A program made the position numbers and the translations under genes. The notes below the pieces were generated by a model that saw only the letters and a program-made list of their open reading frames with translations, was not told the origin of the DNA and did no database searches. From assembly GCA_937915825.1 (NCBI GenBank), contig CALGGT010000046.1, positions 1 through 44,180 of the forward strand: 44,180 nt of DNA, read 5' to 3'. The stretch's first letter is position 1; the number at the start of each line of letters is the position of its first letter. This document shows positions 32,705 to 41,099 of the stretch, piece after piece. Source of the DNA: an uncultured Eubacterium sp. (lineage in GTDB: Bacteria > Bacillota > Clostridia > Lachnospirales > Lachnospiraceae).

Positions 32705-34636
32705 TTACATGGATGTGGTTCGAATCTCTTCTTTCCTCTCCATTTTATTCTTGATCTTGTTCTGATACATCCGATCATCTCCCACTTTCATAAAGCTTTC
32801 CAACGTGTCGCCAGGACCGGGAATGGCCGCTTTAAATCCCAGACTGGCATGTACCACGTAGGATTTCTTCGCATTCTCATTATACTCTTCCAGATTCTGA
32901 TAGAAAAGTTTTACCCAATTCTCTACATCTTCTTCCCGGTGGCATCGGAAAGTTACCTCGAACTCATCTCCGCCGATCCTCGCAGAAATCTGTCCCTTGA
33001 AATGCACGGCTTCAATCGCGCCTCCGATGGCCTTTAATGCCGCATCTCCCTCATGATGACCAAAAATATCATTAATGGACTTTAGATTATCCATATCAAT
33101 GGCGATCACACAATACATGCTCTCCGTCGCTTTCGATTCCAGGAACTGACTCTTGGCATAGGTTTCAAATCCCCGACGATTGTAAAGCCCGGTTAATACA
33201 TCGTGTACATACATATTGCCTAATTCCTGCACCATGTATCTCAGTTTTGAGTGAGTTAAAATATTCTGAATGGCGTTGGAAACCGCAATGGACCAACGCA
33301 AATACATTTCACCGCTTTTTTCCGGAGAATTATAAGAATATGCCTCATATCCATACAAGTGATTCTGGAAATGCAAGGGGACAAAGAAGAAACACTGAGG
33401 CTCATCCTGTACCATTTCCTTGGGGATCAATTCCTTTTTGGGGAAGGGAATCGAAACCTCTCCCATATCCTTTCCGTCCCGGATCGCAACCACGGCGATC
33501 ATGGTATCCGTAAAGTCATTATAAGGTTCATCCCTCTCTAACAATCCTTCATTCAGGCAAATATAGTAGTCTTTAATGGCGGGATAAAGACCGATGTTAT
33601 CGTTGATCACCTCATGCATCTTTTCCAATTCATCCACTTCGTTAAAACTAACGGACATAAAGCTGATCAATGTTTCTCTCAATCCCACACGATAATTCAT
33701 CGCATTATTTTCCGATTGCCGGGACAGTCTCAATTCATATTCTGCCTCCTTACATCCGCAGGAGCCCCCTAAGATCATTTTCCCCGGCAATTTATGATCA
33801 CAAGGAGGCGTCATATCCCGATTGGGATTTTCCGGCTGCTTCCGGTCAATTAAATCCATAACCTGTTTGCACATTTCTCCAAAATCCAGACTGGATGTGG
33901 TAATGGATGGATTAAAGTTCAAGGCCTCCGTAATTCCATCATATCCAGAAAGCAATACTTCATCCGGAACCCGCACGCCACGTTTGCTTAATTCGTCGAT
34001 GACCGCAATGGCCATATAGTCATTGGCACATACAATCGCCTCCGGAAACGTTCCATCTTCTTTTTGGAATTTATCACAGGCCTCCCTCCCCTTCATCCGC
34101 CAGAAATCTCCATACATGATCTGATTGTCACTAACCGGAAGATTACGGCTCTTCATGACACGGGAAAATACATTTAACCGCTCCACCGCATCGTTGTTAT
34201 CCATACGACCGGTCATAAAGGCAATATCTTTTTTCCCGTGAACATCGATCATATGACAGATCAGTTCTTCCATGGCTTCTTCGTTGTCCACCAGAAAATT
34301 ATCCGCGCCTTTCACCCTCTCCCGCAAAGCAACGATGGGGCAATCACAACGCTTCTTGACCTCATTCAGGATCAATTTCTTACTGTTCTCATTGTTCATG
34401 GTGTCGAAGGCAAGGATCACTCCATCAAACTCTTCATAGGGAGGCAATTTAAAGATGTCCATATCGCCTTCGTAATAATTTTTATTGGAGCCAAAGTTCC
34501 CGTAATTACATATAACCGCTAAATTGTATCCTTTTTCCTGTGTGTATTTGGCTAAGGCATGGCACACATCTGCTTGAAAATCGCTAACGGTGTTTGAAAT
34601 AAATAAACCAACGGTTTTCCTATCATTCGAAAACAT
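32705..34636 (-). CDS. LacI-like sensor with GGDEF diguanylate cyclase domain
   Basis: A 643-residue cytoplasmic regulator with no signal peptide. The N-terminal ~290 residues match the LacI/periplasmic-binding-type sensor fold (TVGLFISNTVSDFQADVCHAL, EAIVCANDYMAIAVIDELSKRGV, DEVLLSGYDG). A cysteine-bearing stretch (GGSCGCKEAEYELR) and a linker domain, possibly GAF-like (about 310 to 470), follow. A GGDEF domain then has LTGLYNRRGFE and an intact RIGGDEF active site. This suggests that ligand binding controls synthesis of c-di-GMP in the cytoplasm. I see no obvious I-site RxxD before GGDEF. AAGGAG lies upstream of the ATG. The gene sits between tex and cca with short gaps. Confidence 0.88.
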   Translation of the reverse strand: MFSNDRKTVGLFISNTVSDFQADVCHALAKYTQEKGYNLAVICNYGNFGSNKNYYEGDMDIFKLPPYEEFDGVILAFDTMNNENSKKLILNEVKKRCDCPIVALRERVKGADNFLVDNEEAMEELICHMIDVHGKKDIAFMTGRMDNNDAVERLNVFSRVMKSRNLPVSDNQIMYGDFWRMKGREACDKFQKEDGTFPEAIVCANDYMAIAVIDELSKRGVRVPDEVLLSGYDGITEALNFNPSITTSSLDFGEMCKQVMDLIDRKQPENPNRDMTPPCDHKLPGKMILGGSCGCKEAEYELRLSRQSENNAMNYRVGLRETLISFMSVSFNEVDELEKMHEVINDNIGLYPAIKDYYICLNEGLLERDEPYNDFTDTMIAVVAIRDGKDMGEVSIPFPKKELIPKEMVQDEPQCFFFVPLHFQNHLYGYEAYSYNSPEKSGEMYLRWSIAVSNAIQNILTHSKLRYMVQELGNMYVHDVLTGLYNRRGFETYAKSQFLESKATESMYCVIAIDMDNLKSINDIFGHHEGDAALKAIGGAIEAVHFKGQISARIGGDEFEVTFRCHREEDVENWVKLFYQNLEEYNENAKKSYVVHASLGFKAAIPGPGDTLESFMKVGDDRMYQNKIKNKMERKEEIRTTSM

Positions 34637-34667
34637 ATCTCAACACTCCTTTTCCTCCGGGAAGAGA

Positions 34668-36038
34668 TCATTCTTCTCTCTGCAATTGTCGCAGCAATTC
34701 TTCTTTCGTGTTCCGATCCGGGTGTTCCATAACATACTCCAGCAATTTCTGTAAACAAGCTCCGATCTCCGGCCCCTGGGTATAACCCAATTCCAGGATT
34801 TCTTTTCCGGTAACGGCCAGTTCTTTCACACGAACTGCCGTATGTTGATCTACAAGCTCCTGATACCAGATTTTCCCGGTTTGAATCCTTCGGATCTTAT
34901 CCTCTCTCTGGTACTCACTTTGCCCCATAATATCCGCTTCCTGCAGGCAAAACATCAAAGGCATGGATTCCTTTCCCACCTTCCCCACATAGCGACGGAA
35001 GGAAGCCTTCGGCTGATCGTAATAATATTCATGATACCGCACCAATTGGGATACTTTCTTCTTCGTATCGTTGTCAAATTTTAATGTTTTAAGAATCTCC
35101 TTCGCCATTTCCTCTCCCTTTTCGGGATGTCCGTAAAAATGGTCCACCCCCCTGGCATCCGTGGTTCTCGTTTCCGGTTTTGCCACATCGTGAAGGAGAC
35201 CTGCCAACAATAGAAGGTCCGATTCTTTATCCTCCCGTTCCTTAAGAACTTTTTTTATATGTTCCACCACTTTTAGAGAATGAATTCCTACGTTATGACA
35301 ATGATGGGGGTTGTTCTGCGGGGTTTCTAACATCTTCAGAAATTCCGGCAGGATCCATTCCATCAAACCTCCCTCTACCAACCATAGGAAACATTCCAAA
35401 TGAGGAGCTCGCAGGATCTTCATAAATTCATCCCGAATCCGCTCTTTACTAACATAGGCCAGGGAAGACGCTTTCTTCTTTAGCGCTTCTCTCGTCGACG
35501 ACTCCATCTGAAATCCCAGTTGCGCACAAAACCGGATTCCCCTCATCATGCGCAGGGCATCTTCCTCAAAACGAATTTCTGCTTCTCCTACGCATCGAAG
35601 CATCCCACGGGAAATATCCCCATATCCATCAAACAGGTCAACCAGACCTTTCTTCGGATGATACGCCATGGCGTTGATGGTGAAATCCCTGCGTTTCAGG
35701 TCTTCCTTCAACGAAGGCGTATATTCTACACTCGTAGGATGTCTATGGTCCTGATAATCCCCATCCAATCGATAAGTCGTTACCTCATAGGCTTCATACG
35801 GGTATTCCCCCATGAGCACGGTGACGGTTCCATGTTCAATTCCGGTATCAACCGTATGTGGAAAAATACGTTTGACCTGCTCAGGAAGAGCCGATGTGGT
35901 AATATCCCAATCCTTGGGAGTCCTTCCCATGAGCATATCTCTCACACATCCGCCTACCACATAGGCCTCAAATCCGGCTTCCTCCAGCTCATGAATGATA
36001 CGAACCGGATTCTCCGGCACTTGTATGTTCATCGCCAC
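34668..36038 (-). CDS. cca: CCA tRNA nucleotidyltransferase with HD domain
   Basis: This enzyme adds or repairs the CCA end of tRNA. The N-terminal nucleotidyltransferase motif is intact (YVVGGCVRDMLMGRTPKDWDITTSA). The RNA-binding domain with RRDFTINAMAYH is next, then a C-terminal HD phosphohydrolase-type domain (LLLLAGLLHDVAKPETRT). The 456-residue length suits the HD-containing Firmicutes type. The start could be the GTG at 36038, with AAAGGA 5 bases upstream, or the ATG two codons later at 36032; the difference is small. It follows pyrE across a repeat array. Confidence 0.94.
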   Translation of the reverse strand: MAMNIQVPENPVRIIHELEEAGFEAYVVGGCVRDMLMGRTPKDWDITTSALPEQVKRIFPHTVDTGIEHGTVTVLMGEYPYEAYEVTTYRLDGDYQDHRHPTSVEYTPSLKEDLKRRDFTINAMAYHPKKGLVDLFDGYGDISRGMLRCVGEAEIRFEEDALRMMRGIRFCAQLGFQMESSTREALKKKASSLAYVSKERIRDEFMKILRAPHLECFLWLVEGGLMEWILPEFLKMLETPQNNPHHCHNVGIHSLKVVEHIKKVLKEREDKESDLLLLAGLLHDVAKPETRTTDARGVDHFYGHPEKGEEMAKEILKTLKFDNDTKKKVSQLVRYHEYYYDQPKASFRRYVGKVGKESMPLMFCLQEADIMGQSEYQREDKIRRIQTGKIWYQELVDQHTAVRVKELAVTGKEILELGYTQGPEIGACLQKLLEYVMEHPDRNTKEELLRQLQREE

Positions 36039-36062
36039 ATCCGTCCTTTATCTCGTCTATCT

Positions 36063-36107
36063 CACTTCTGTCACTTCTATCGCTTCTATCACTTCTGTCA
36101 CTTCTAT
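36063..36107 (-). repeat. Five tandem 9-bp repeats over the pyrE stop codon
   Basis: Units of CACTTCTAT or CACTTCTGT (one CGCTTCTAT) run from 36063 to 36107. The unit at 36099 to 36107 holds the pyrE stop (TAG at 36104 to 36106). The other four lie downstream, between pyrE and cca. The unit is three codons long, so the reading frame is preserved through the array. Confidence 0.9.
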
Positions 36108-36781
36108 GCCTTTGCTCCGTAAATGGCAAAATATTCATCGATCTTTTTCTTCTGCTCGTCGTCGATCCCCCGATCTCCCAGATCCGGGTTTTGATACAGG
36201 TGGCTCACCACCTCTTCCATGGTAACAATGGCACCGGTTTTCATCGAATATTTATCGGCGATCTCATCCAATGCGCTCCGATCTCCGGTTCCCTTCTCCA
36301 TACGATTCAGGGAAACGACCAGGCCTAAGATTTCCACCTTTCCCTGGGCCTTTACAATGGGATATGTCTCTTCAATGGATTTTCCGGATGTTGTTACATC
36401 CTCAATGATCACAACCCGATCCCCGTCTTGAATGGGACTCCCCAGTAAAATACCGGTATCTCCGTGATCCTTTGCTTCCTTTCGATTGGCACAATAACGA
36501 ATGTCCTTGCCATATAATTCCTGATACGCGATGACCGTTGCCACACTTAAAGGAATCCCCTTGTAAGCCGGTCCGAATAACACGTCAAAATCCTCGCCAA
36601 ATCTCTCATGGATCGCCTTGGCATAATAAATTCCCAATCGATGCAGCTGGGTTCCTGTAATATAACTTCCCGCATTCATAAAAAAGGGAGATTTCCTTCC
36701 ACTCTTCAAGGTGAAATCTCCAAATTTTAATACGTTTGATTCCACCATAAATTCTATAAACTCTTTTTTATATTGTTCCAT
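36104..36781 (-). CDS. pyrE: Orotate phosphoribosyltransferase
   Basis: PyrE converts orotate and PRPP to orotidine 5'-phosphate in pyrimidine synthesis. The 225-residue product has GDFTLKSGRKSPFFMNAG at the start. FGPAYKGIPLSVATVIAY and the PRPP-binding loop VVIIEDVTTSGKS follow, all typical of the family. The ATG at 36781 has AAGGGG upstream; a frame extending to 36835 runs through the promoter and is not the start. It is the only pyrimidine gene here, with its own promoter (36827 to 36855), downstream of the MATE gene. The last codon and stop lie at the start of the 9-bp repeat array. Confidence 0.94.
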   Translation of the reverse strand: MEQYKKEFIEFMVESNVLKFGDFTLKSGRKSPFFMNAGSYITGTQLHRLGIYYAKAIHERFGEDFDVLFGPAYKGIPLSVATVIAYQELYGKDIRYCANRKEAKDHGDTGILLGSPIQDGDRVVIIEDVTTSGKSIEETYPIVKAQGKVEILGLVVSLNRMEKGTGDRSALDEIADKYSMKTGAIVTMEEVVSHLYQNPDLGDRGIDDEQKKKIDEYFAIYGAKA

Positions 36782-36826
36782 GTCGTTCCCCTTTCGTCTT
36801 CGGATCCTTGTCGGATTATACCATTT

Positions 36827-36855
36827 ATTATACAATAATCCCCTGGATTTTACAA
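36827..36855 (-). promoter_or_regulatory. Sigma-A-type promoter of pyrE
   Basis: The minus strand has -35 TTGTAA (36850 to 36855), a 17-base spacer and -10 TATAAT (36827 to 36832). The -35 overlaps the stop codon of the MATE gene. A second TATAAT (36815 to 36820) lacks a suitable -35. The leader is about 40 nt, with no room for a PyrR-type attenuator. Confidence 0.7.
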
Positions 36856-38196
36856 GGTTTTATCTTGGTCCCCGGGTTTTCGGATCACATAAAAATATCT
36901 CCACATACAGGCGATGGCTGTAATCACCCAGGTCCCACATGTCGTATACCAGATTCCCCAATATCCAATGGCCGGAATGGAGGTGAACGCCCAGGACAGA
37001 CCAATTCGGCATGCCACCTCGGTAATGCCGTTTACCAGGGCAAACCTGGCATCCCCGTATCCATTCATGATCGCCCGGGGCGCATAGATCATTCCCAGGG
37101 CAAAGTAAAACAAGCTGGTGATTCCCAGGGTCTTTCCGCCTAAGGCAATGACCTCCCGGTTGGATACGAAAATTCCGGCGATGGATTTTCCAAATACCTG
37201 CATAACCACCAACATCACCACGCTGAAGATCAAGGTCATGATCGTAGCCTTTTTCATTCCTTCCCGCACCCGCTCCTTGTTCCCGGCGCCCACATTCTGT
37301 CCCGTATAGGTGGTAAGAGCCATGGAAAGGGAGCTGAACGGCTGTTGAATGATCATCTCCACGCGGCTGGTAATGGTAAAGGTAGCCATGATCACCTCGC
37401 CGAAAGAATTTACCACCCGCTGCAGCGCCACACAGGAAATTGCGATCATGGAGCTTTGCATGGCAATGGGGATCCCCAATCGGAAGAACGAGGCAATGAT
37501 CTTTCCCCGATATACCCAGTCGGATCTTTTTAAATGAAAATACGACGACTTCCAGTAAGCGTAGAGGATGCAGGTAATCGCCGAGATCCACTGCGCGATA
37601 ACCGTCGCCAATGCAACCCCCATAACCCCCATGTGAAACAGGATGACAAAAGCCAGATCCAATCCAATATTAATAAAACAGGAAAGGATCAGAAAGATAA
37701 AGGGAGTTCTGGAATCCCCGATGGCGCGAAGAATGGAAGACACTCCATTGTAGAAGGCAACGCCTAACATGCCTCCGCTGGTGATCTGCAGATAGATCGT
37801 AGCATCCGGCAAGATCGTTTCCGCCGGCACCTGCATCATCTGTAAGATCGGTCGGGCCAGCAGGACACCTAAGATACTGACAACCAGGGATACCACTCCC
37901 AGAACATACACGGAATTGGCAATTCCAAAGCGGATCTCTTCGTATCTTTTTCCACCGTAGTACTGAGAGATCACCACACCGATCCCCGATGCCAGACCCA
38001 TACTTAAAGAAAACAATAAAAAGTTCATGGAACCACAGGTTCCCACGGCGCCCAACGCGTTCGCGCCTACGTATTTTCCCACCACAATGGAATCCACCAT
38101 ATTATAGAACTGCTGAAATAAATTCCCTAACAAAAGCGGCAGCATAAATTTTAGAATGTGCCTCGTAGGGTTTCCTTTGGTCATATCTAATTCCAT
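36850..38196 (-). CDS. MATE-family efflux transporter
   Basis: MATE proteins export drugs or metabolites using Na+ or H+ gradients. The 448-residue product has about 12 hydrophobic segments and the family opening MTKGNPTRHILKFMLPLLLGNLFQQFYNMVDSIVVGKYVG (read in parts). It also has IGVVISQYYGGKRYEEI and, in the second half, TYTGQNVGAGNKERVREG. The ATG at 38196 is preceded by TGGAGAG. Its substrate cannot be judged from sequence. It lies alone between the yolD-dinB pair and pyrE; the pyrE promoter begins in its stop codon. Confidence 0.92.
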   Translation of the reverse strand: MELDMTKGNPTRHILKFMLPLLLGNLFQQFYNMVDSIVVGKYVGANALGAVGTCGSMNFLLFSLSMGLASGIGVVISQYYGGKRYEEIRFGIANSVYVLGVVSLVVSILGVLLARPILQMMQVPAETILPDATIYLQITSGGMLGVAFYNGVSSILRAIGDSRTPFIFLILSCFINIGLDLAFVILFHMGVMGVALATVIAQWISAITCILYAYWKSSYFHLKRSDWVYRGKIIASFFRLGIPIAMQSSMIAISCVALQRVVNSFGEVIMATFTITSRVEMIIQQPFSSLSMALTTYTGQNVGAGNKERVREGMKKATIMTLIFSVVMLVVMQVFGKSIAGIFVSNREVIALGGKTLGITSLFYFALGMIYAPRAIMNGYGDARFALVNGITEVACRIGLSWAFTSIPAIGYWGIWYTTCGTWVITAIACMWRYFYVIRKPGDQDKTL

Positions 38197-38230
38197 ACAA
38201 TTTTTCTCTCCAGTCTTACTTTATTTCTCT

Positions 38231-38638
38231 TTATTCCGAAAGGATCTCCATTTTTACAATATCCTGAATCAGAATGATTTCTCCGGATGTTAAATACAGA
38301 CGGTCCAGAACCTCGCCGGGATTCTTGACCTTTCCTAAAATCTCCAGATAAGCCCCTCCTTCCTTTTTCTCATCTGCTAGAAAATAGGTAATCTTTACCT
38401 GGGGCATCTGTGGCCAGCACTCTCTTAATGCTGCCATGACCCGGTCCATTTCCTCTCTGGCGCTTTCCATTAATTCCACCGGTTCTTTGGTTTGTCTTCC
38501 GGTTTCCTGTATGGATTCCTCATACCCCTCTAACGCGTCAAAAGGGGAAAACTGTGCCGCCCTTTGTTCCATGCTCATGGGAATCCGCCCGGACTTAGGA
38601 CGCTCCTTATCAAGGATATCCTCATACGATCTGTTCAT
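38231..38638 (-). CDS. YolD-like protein
   Basis: The 135-residue product has the YolD-like signature MSMEQRAAQFSPFDALEGYEESI near the start and a C-terminal beta-rich segment. YolD-like proteins are encoded beside Y-family polymerases of the UvrX/YqjW type; their role is unclear, but they probably take part in the damage response. Its ATG overlaps the stop of dinB in an ATGA, so translation of the two is coupled. Confidence 0.88.
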   Translation of the reverse strand: MNRSYEDILDKERPKSGRIPMSMEQRAAQFSPFDALEGYEESIQETGRQTKEPVELMESAREEMDRVMAALRECWPQMPQVKITYFLADEKKEGGAYLEILGKVKNPGEVLDRLYLTSGEIILIQDIVKMEILSE

Positions 38639-40122
38639 GCCCTATGCCCTCCGATCTGTTCATTTCTTTCCCGGGTGGTGCCGCCCTCTTCCAGGTTCAT
38701 TCCTTTCAAAACCGCGTTGGAACCATATTTCTTCTTGATCTCTAACATAGCCTTCTGCAATTGATTCTCCTTTTGTTCCCTTTGCCGCTGTTCTTCCTCC
38801 TGGGTTTCAAATAAAGTGATCTGATGAAATCCAGTCTCTTCTCTTTCTCTTACATGGTCCGCGGTTATGTTGATCCTCCGCGCCGTAAGCTTCGAATCCA
38901 TGATCCGGTCAAATAATTCCAGGATTTTTTCCACCATAGCCGTTGCCGCCGAAGTAGGGTGATCCATATGTATGGTTCCATGGGCATGTTTGGGGATTTT
39001 TCTTCCATAATGATCCATCTGGGTCGCGCCCCCATATCCTTTTTTTCCATTTCCATACATATTCTCGATGTCGTATCCGATGGTCAGCACCAACTGGTCG
39101 GTGATCAGATTCTTCTCCACCAGTTCCAGAGACAGAACATCCGTCATTTCCTTCACGATCAACCGGGTTTTCTCCGCGTTATACGGCTCTTTCAAAACCT
39201 GTCCATGGCTTAGGGAACTGCTCTTAGGTTTATAAGCTTTCACATCCTTCATTTGACAGGGCTCGATCCCCCAGGCATGATCAATCAACAGCTCGGCATT
39301 TACCCCAAACATACGAAAGAGGAGATCCTCGTTATAATACTCATTGGGTCCGCCCAGAGAGCACCTGGCAATGTCCCCCATGGTCTGGATCCCGATTTGA
39401 TTTAACTTCTCCTGGGTCTTGCGTCCCACCCGCCAAAAATCGCTTAAAGGTTCATGACTCCACAGATATTTTCGGTAAGTTTTTTCATTGAGAGAGGCCA
39501 TCCGAACCTTTCCCGGATCCGGCTTCTGGTGCTTGGCCCAGATATCCATGGCGATCTTTGCCAAATACATATTGGTTCCAATCCCCGCCGTCGCAGCAAT
39601 CCCGGTCTTTTCCATGATTTCCATTACGATCTTCTCCGCCAGCTCCTCCGGCGTCATCTGATAGGTTTTCAAATAATGGGTTACATCCATGAATACCTCA
39701 TCAACGGAATACACCAAAATATCCTCTTTCGCCACATATTTTAAATAAATCTGATAAATCCCATTGCTCACTTCCAGGTAACGGGCCATTCTGGGAGGCA
39801 TGACCAGATAATCCAACTTTAACGAGGGATTTTGCTCCAACTGGTTTTGAAAATGAGACGTTCCGGTAAATTCCCGCCTCGGGGCGGCTTCTCTGCGCAT
39901 GCCATTTACCTCTTTCACCCGCTGCACCACCTCAAAGAGACGGGCGCGACCGGAAATCCCGTAAGCCTTTAACGTCGGCGTCACGGCCAGGCATATGGTT
40001 TTTTCCGTTCGGGTCGGATCGGCCACTACCAAATGGGTAGCCAGGGGATCCAAGCCCAGATCCACGCATTCCACCGAGGCATAAAAGGATTTTAGATCCA
40101 CCGCGATGTAGTAAGAATCCAC
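38635..40122 (-). CDS. Y-family DNA polymerase (DinB/UmuC, UvrX type)
   Basis: A 495-residue translesion polymerase. The palm motif is YYIAVDLKSFYASVECVDLGLDP, and the second catalytic acidic motif appears as ILVYSVDEVFMDVTHYL, so both metal-binding positions are present. Helix-hairpin-helix and little-finger domains follow. The C-terminal tail (about 450 to 495) is highly charged, with QEEEQRQREQKENQLQ. Such UvrX-type polymerases are often plasmid- or phage-borne and damage-induced. I see no LexA-type operator in the short upstream region, which is taken up by the 17-bp repeats. The start is a GTG at 40122 with GGAGGG upstream. It is translationally coupled to the YolD-like gene. Confidence 0.93.
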   Translation of the reverse strand: MDSYYIAVDLKSFYASVECVDLGLDPLATHLVVADPTRTEKTICLAVTPTLKAYGISGRARLFEVVQRVKEVNGMRREAAPRREFTGTSHFQNQLEQNPSLKLDYLVMPPRMARYLEVSNGIYQIYLKYVAKEDILVYSVDEVFMDVTHYLKTYQMTPEELAEKIVMEIMEKTGIAATAGIGTNMYLAKIAMDIWAKHQKPDPGKVRMASLNEKTYRKYLWSHEPLSDFWRVGRKTQEKLNQIGIQTMGDIARCSLGGPNEYYNEDLLFRMFGVNAELLIDHAWGIEPCQMKDVKAYKPKSSSLSHGQVLKEPYNAEKTRLIVKEMTDVLSLELVEKNLITDQLVLTIGYDIENMYGNGKKGYGGATQMDHYGRKIPKHAHGTIHMDHPTSAATAMVEKILELFDRIMDSKLTARRINITADHVREREETGFHQITLFETQEEEQRQREQKENQLQKAMLEIKKKYGSNAVLKGMNLEEGGTTRERNEQIGGHRA

Positions 40123-40150
40123 GGGCCTCCCTCCAATCTTTTAAACAGTC

Positions 40151-40218
40151 CATCCTTTTTATCGTTCCACCCTTTTAATCATTCCACCCTTTTAATCGTT
40201 CCATCTTTTTAATCGTTA
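40151..40218 (-). repeat. Four tandem 17-bp repeats over the folP stop codon
   Basis: Units at 40151, 40168, 40185 and 40202 follow CA(C/T)CCTTTTAATCGTTC with a few changes. The last copy includes the final folP codons and its stop (TAA at 40209). The copies continue downstream toward dinB. The unit is not a multiple of three, and each copy after the first restates the stop-region sequence ACGATTAAAA. Confidence 0.9.
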
Positions 40219-41015
40219 TGAAGGATCTTTTCTGTAAAGTCGATGCATCTTTTATTGGATCGAACCTGATGAACGCGAACCATCAGATACCCGGCCTCGC
40301 AAGCTAACACCGAGGTGACCAAAGTTCCCTCCAAACGCTGGTCCACCGGCAGGTTCATACTCTTTCCGATCACGGATTTATTCGAGGCACCCAAAAGCAA
40401 CGGATACCCCAGGCAATGAAACGCCTCCAAATGATGAAGGATCCACAAATTCTCTTCCACCGTTTTTCCGAAACCAACGCCCGGATCCACAATCATCTGT
40501 TCCTGCTTTACGCCATAGGACAAAGCCCTTTGTAAAGCCTCCTGCAGATCCCTTAGAATCTCTGTGGGAAAATCCTTATAATCCGACTCGTTCCTGTGAT
40601 GCATCAGGCAGTATTTTATACCGGTTTTTGCGATCAAAGTCAGCATGTCCGGATCCTCCTTACATCCTTTTACGTTGTTGATCAGAGAAGCTCCTGCTTT
40701 TACCGCCTCTCTGGCCACTTCCGCCTTATACGTATCCACGGAAATGGGAAGATCTGTCATGTTTCGAATTTCTTCCAGCGCCGGGATCACACGCTCCATC
40801 TCCTCGTCCGCTTCGACCTTCTGAAACCCCGGACGGGTGGATTCCCCTCCTACGTCAATGATGTCACACCCTTCTTCTACCAGCTGGCGGATCCTGTTTC
40901 TTAGATCCTCTTTCTTCCGGTAGGATCCTCCGTCAAAGAATGAATCCGGCGTAACATTTAAAATACCCATGACATAGGTGTGTCCCTTATGAAAACTTTT
41001 TCCACCAATAACCAT
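40209..41015 (-). CDS. folP: Dihydropteroate synthase
   Basis: FolP condenses the pterin pyrophosphate with p-aminobenzoate in folate synthesis and is the sulfonamide target. The 268-residue product has both family signatures: MGILNVTPDSFFDGG and CDIIDVGGESTRPGF. DPGVGFGKT and a C-terminal KSVIGKSMNLP also fit. GAAAGGAAG stands upstream of the ATG. It is the only folate gene in the window. A terminator (41049 to 41092) sits 34 bases upstream of its start, so its own promoter would have to lie inside or before that terminator, unless it relies on read-through. The 3' end is in the 17-bp repeat array. Confidence 0.95.
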   Translation of the reverse strand: MVIGGKSFHKGHTYVMGILNVTPDSFFDGGSYRKKEDLRNRIRQLVEEGCDIIDVGGESTRPGFQKVEADEEMERVIPALEEIRNMTDLPISVDTYKAEVAREAVKAGASLINNVKGCKEDPDMLTLIAKTGIKYCLMHHRNESDYKDFPTEILRDLQEALQRALSYGVKQEQMIVDPGVGFGKTVEENLWILHHLEAFHCLGYPLLLGASNKSVIGKSMNLPVDQRLEGTLVTSVLACEAGYLMVRVHQVRSNKRCIDFTEKILHND

Positions 41016-41048
41016 CTTATCTTCCTTTCTATCCCCGGAAAAAGGGAT

Positions 41049-41092
41049 AAAAAAAGTCGCGCAAGATTTCTCATTCTCAATCTTGTCGCGAC
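41049..41092 (-). terminator. Rho-independent terminator after the CysQ-like gene
   Basis: On the minus strand GTCGCGACAAGATT pairs with AATCTTGCGCGAC (13 bp with one bulged A), and seven Ts follow (41055 to 41049). It begins 8 bases after the stop of the CysQ-like gene and ends 34 bases before folP. Confidence 0.88.
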
Positions 41093-41099
41093 TGAATCT

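Noticed and set aside
40151..40218. Tandem arrays as a CRISPR
   Set aside because: The copies are directly adjacent without spacers, are 9 to 21 bp long, and there are no cas genes.
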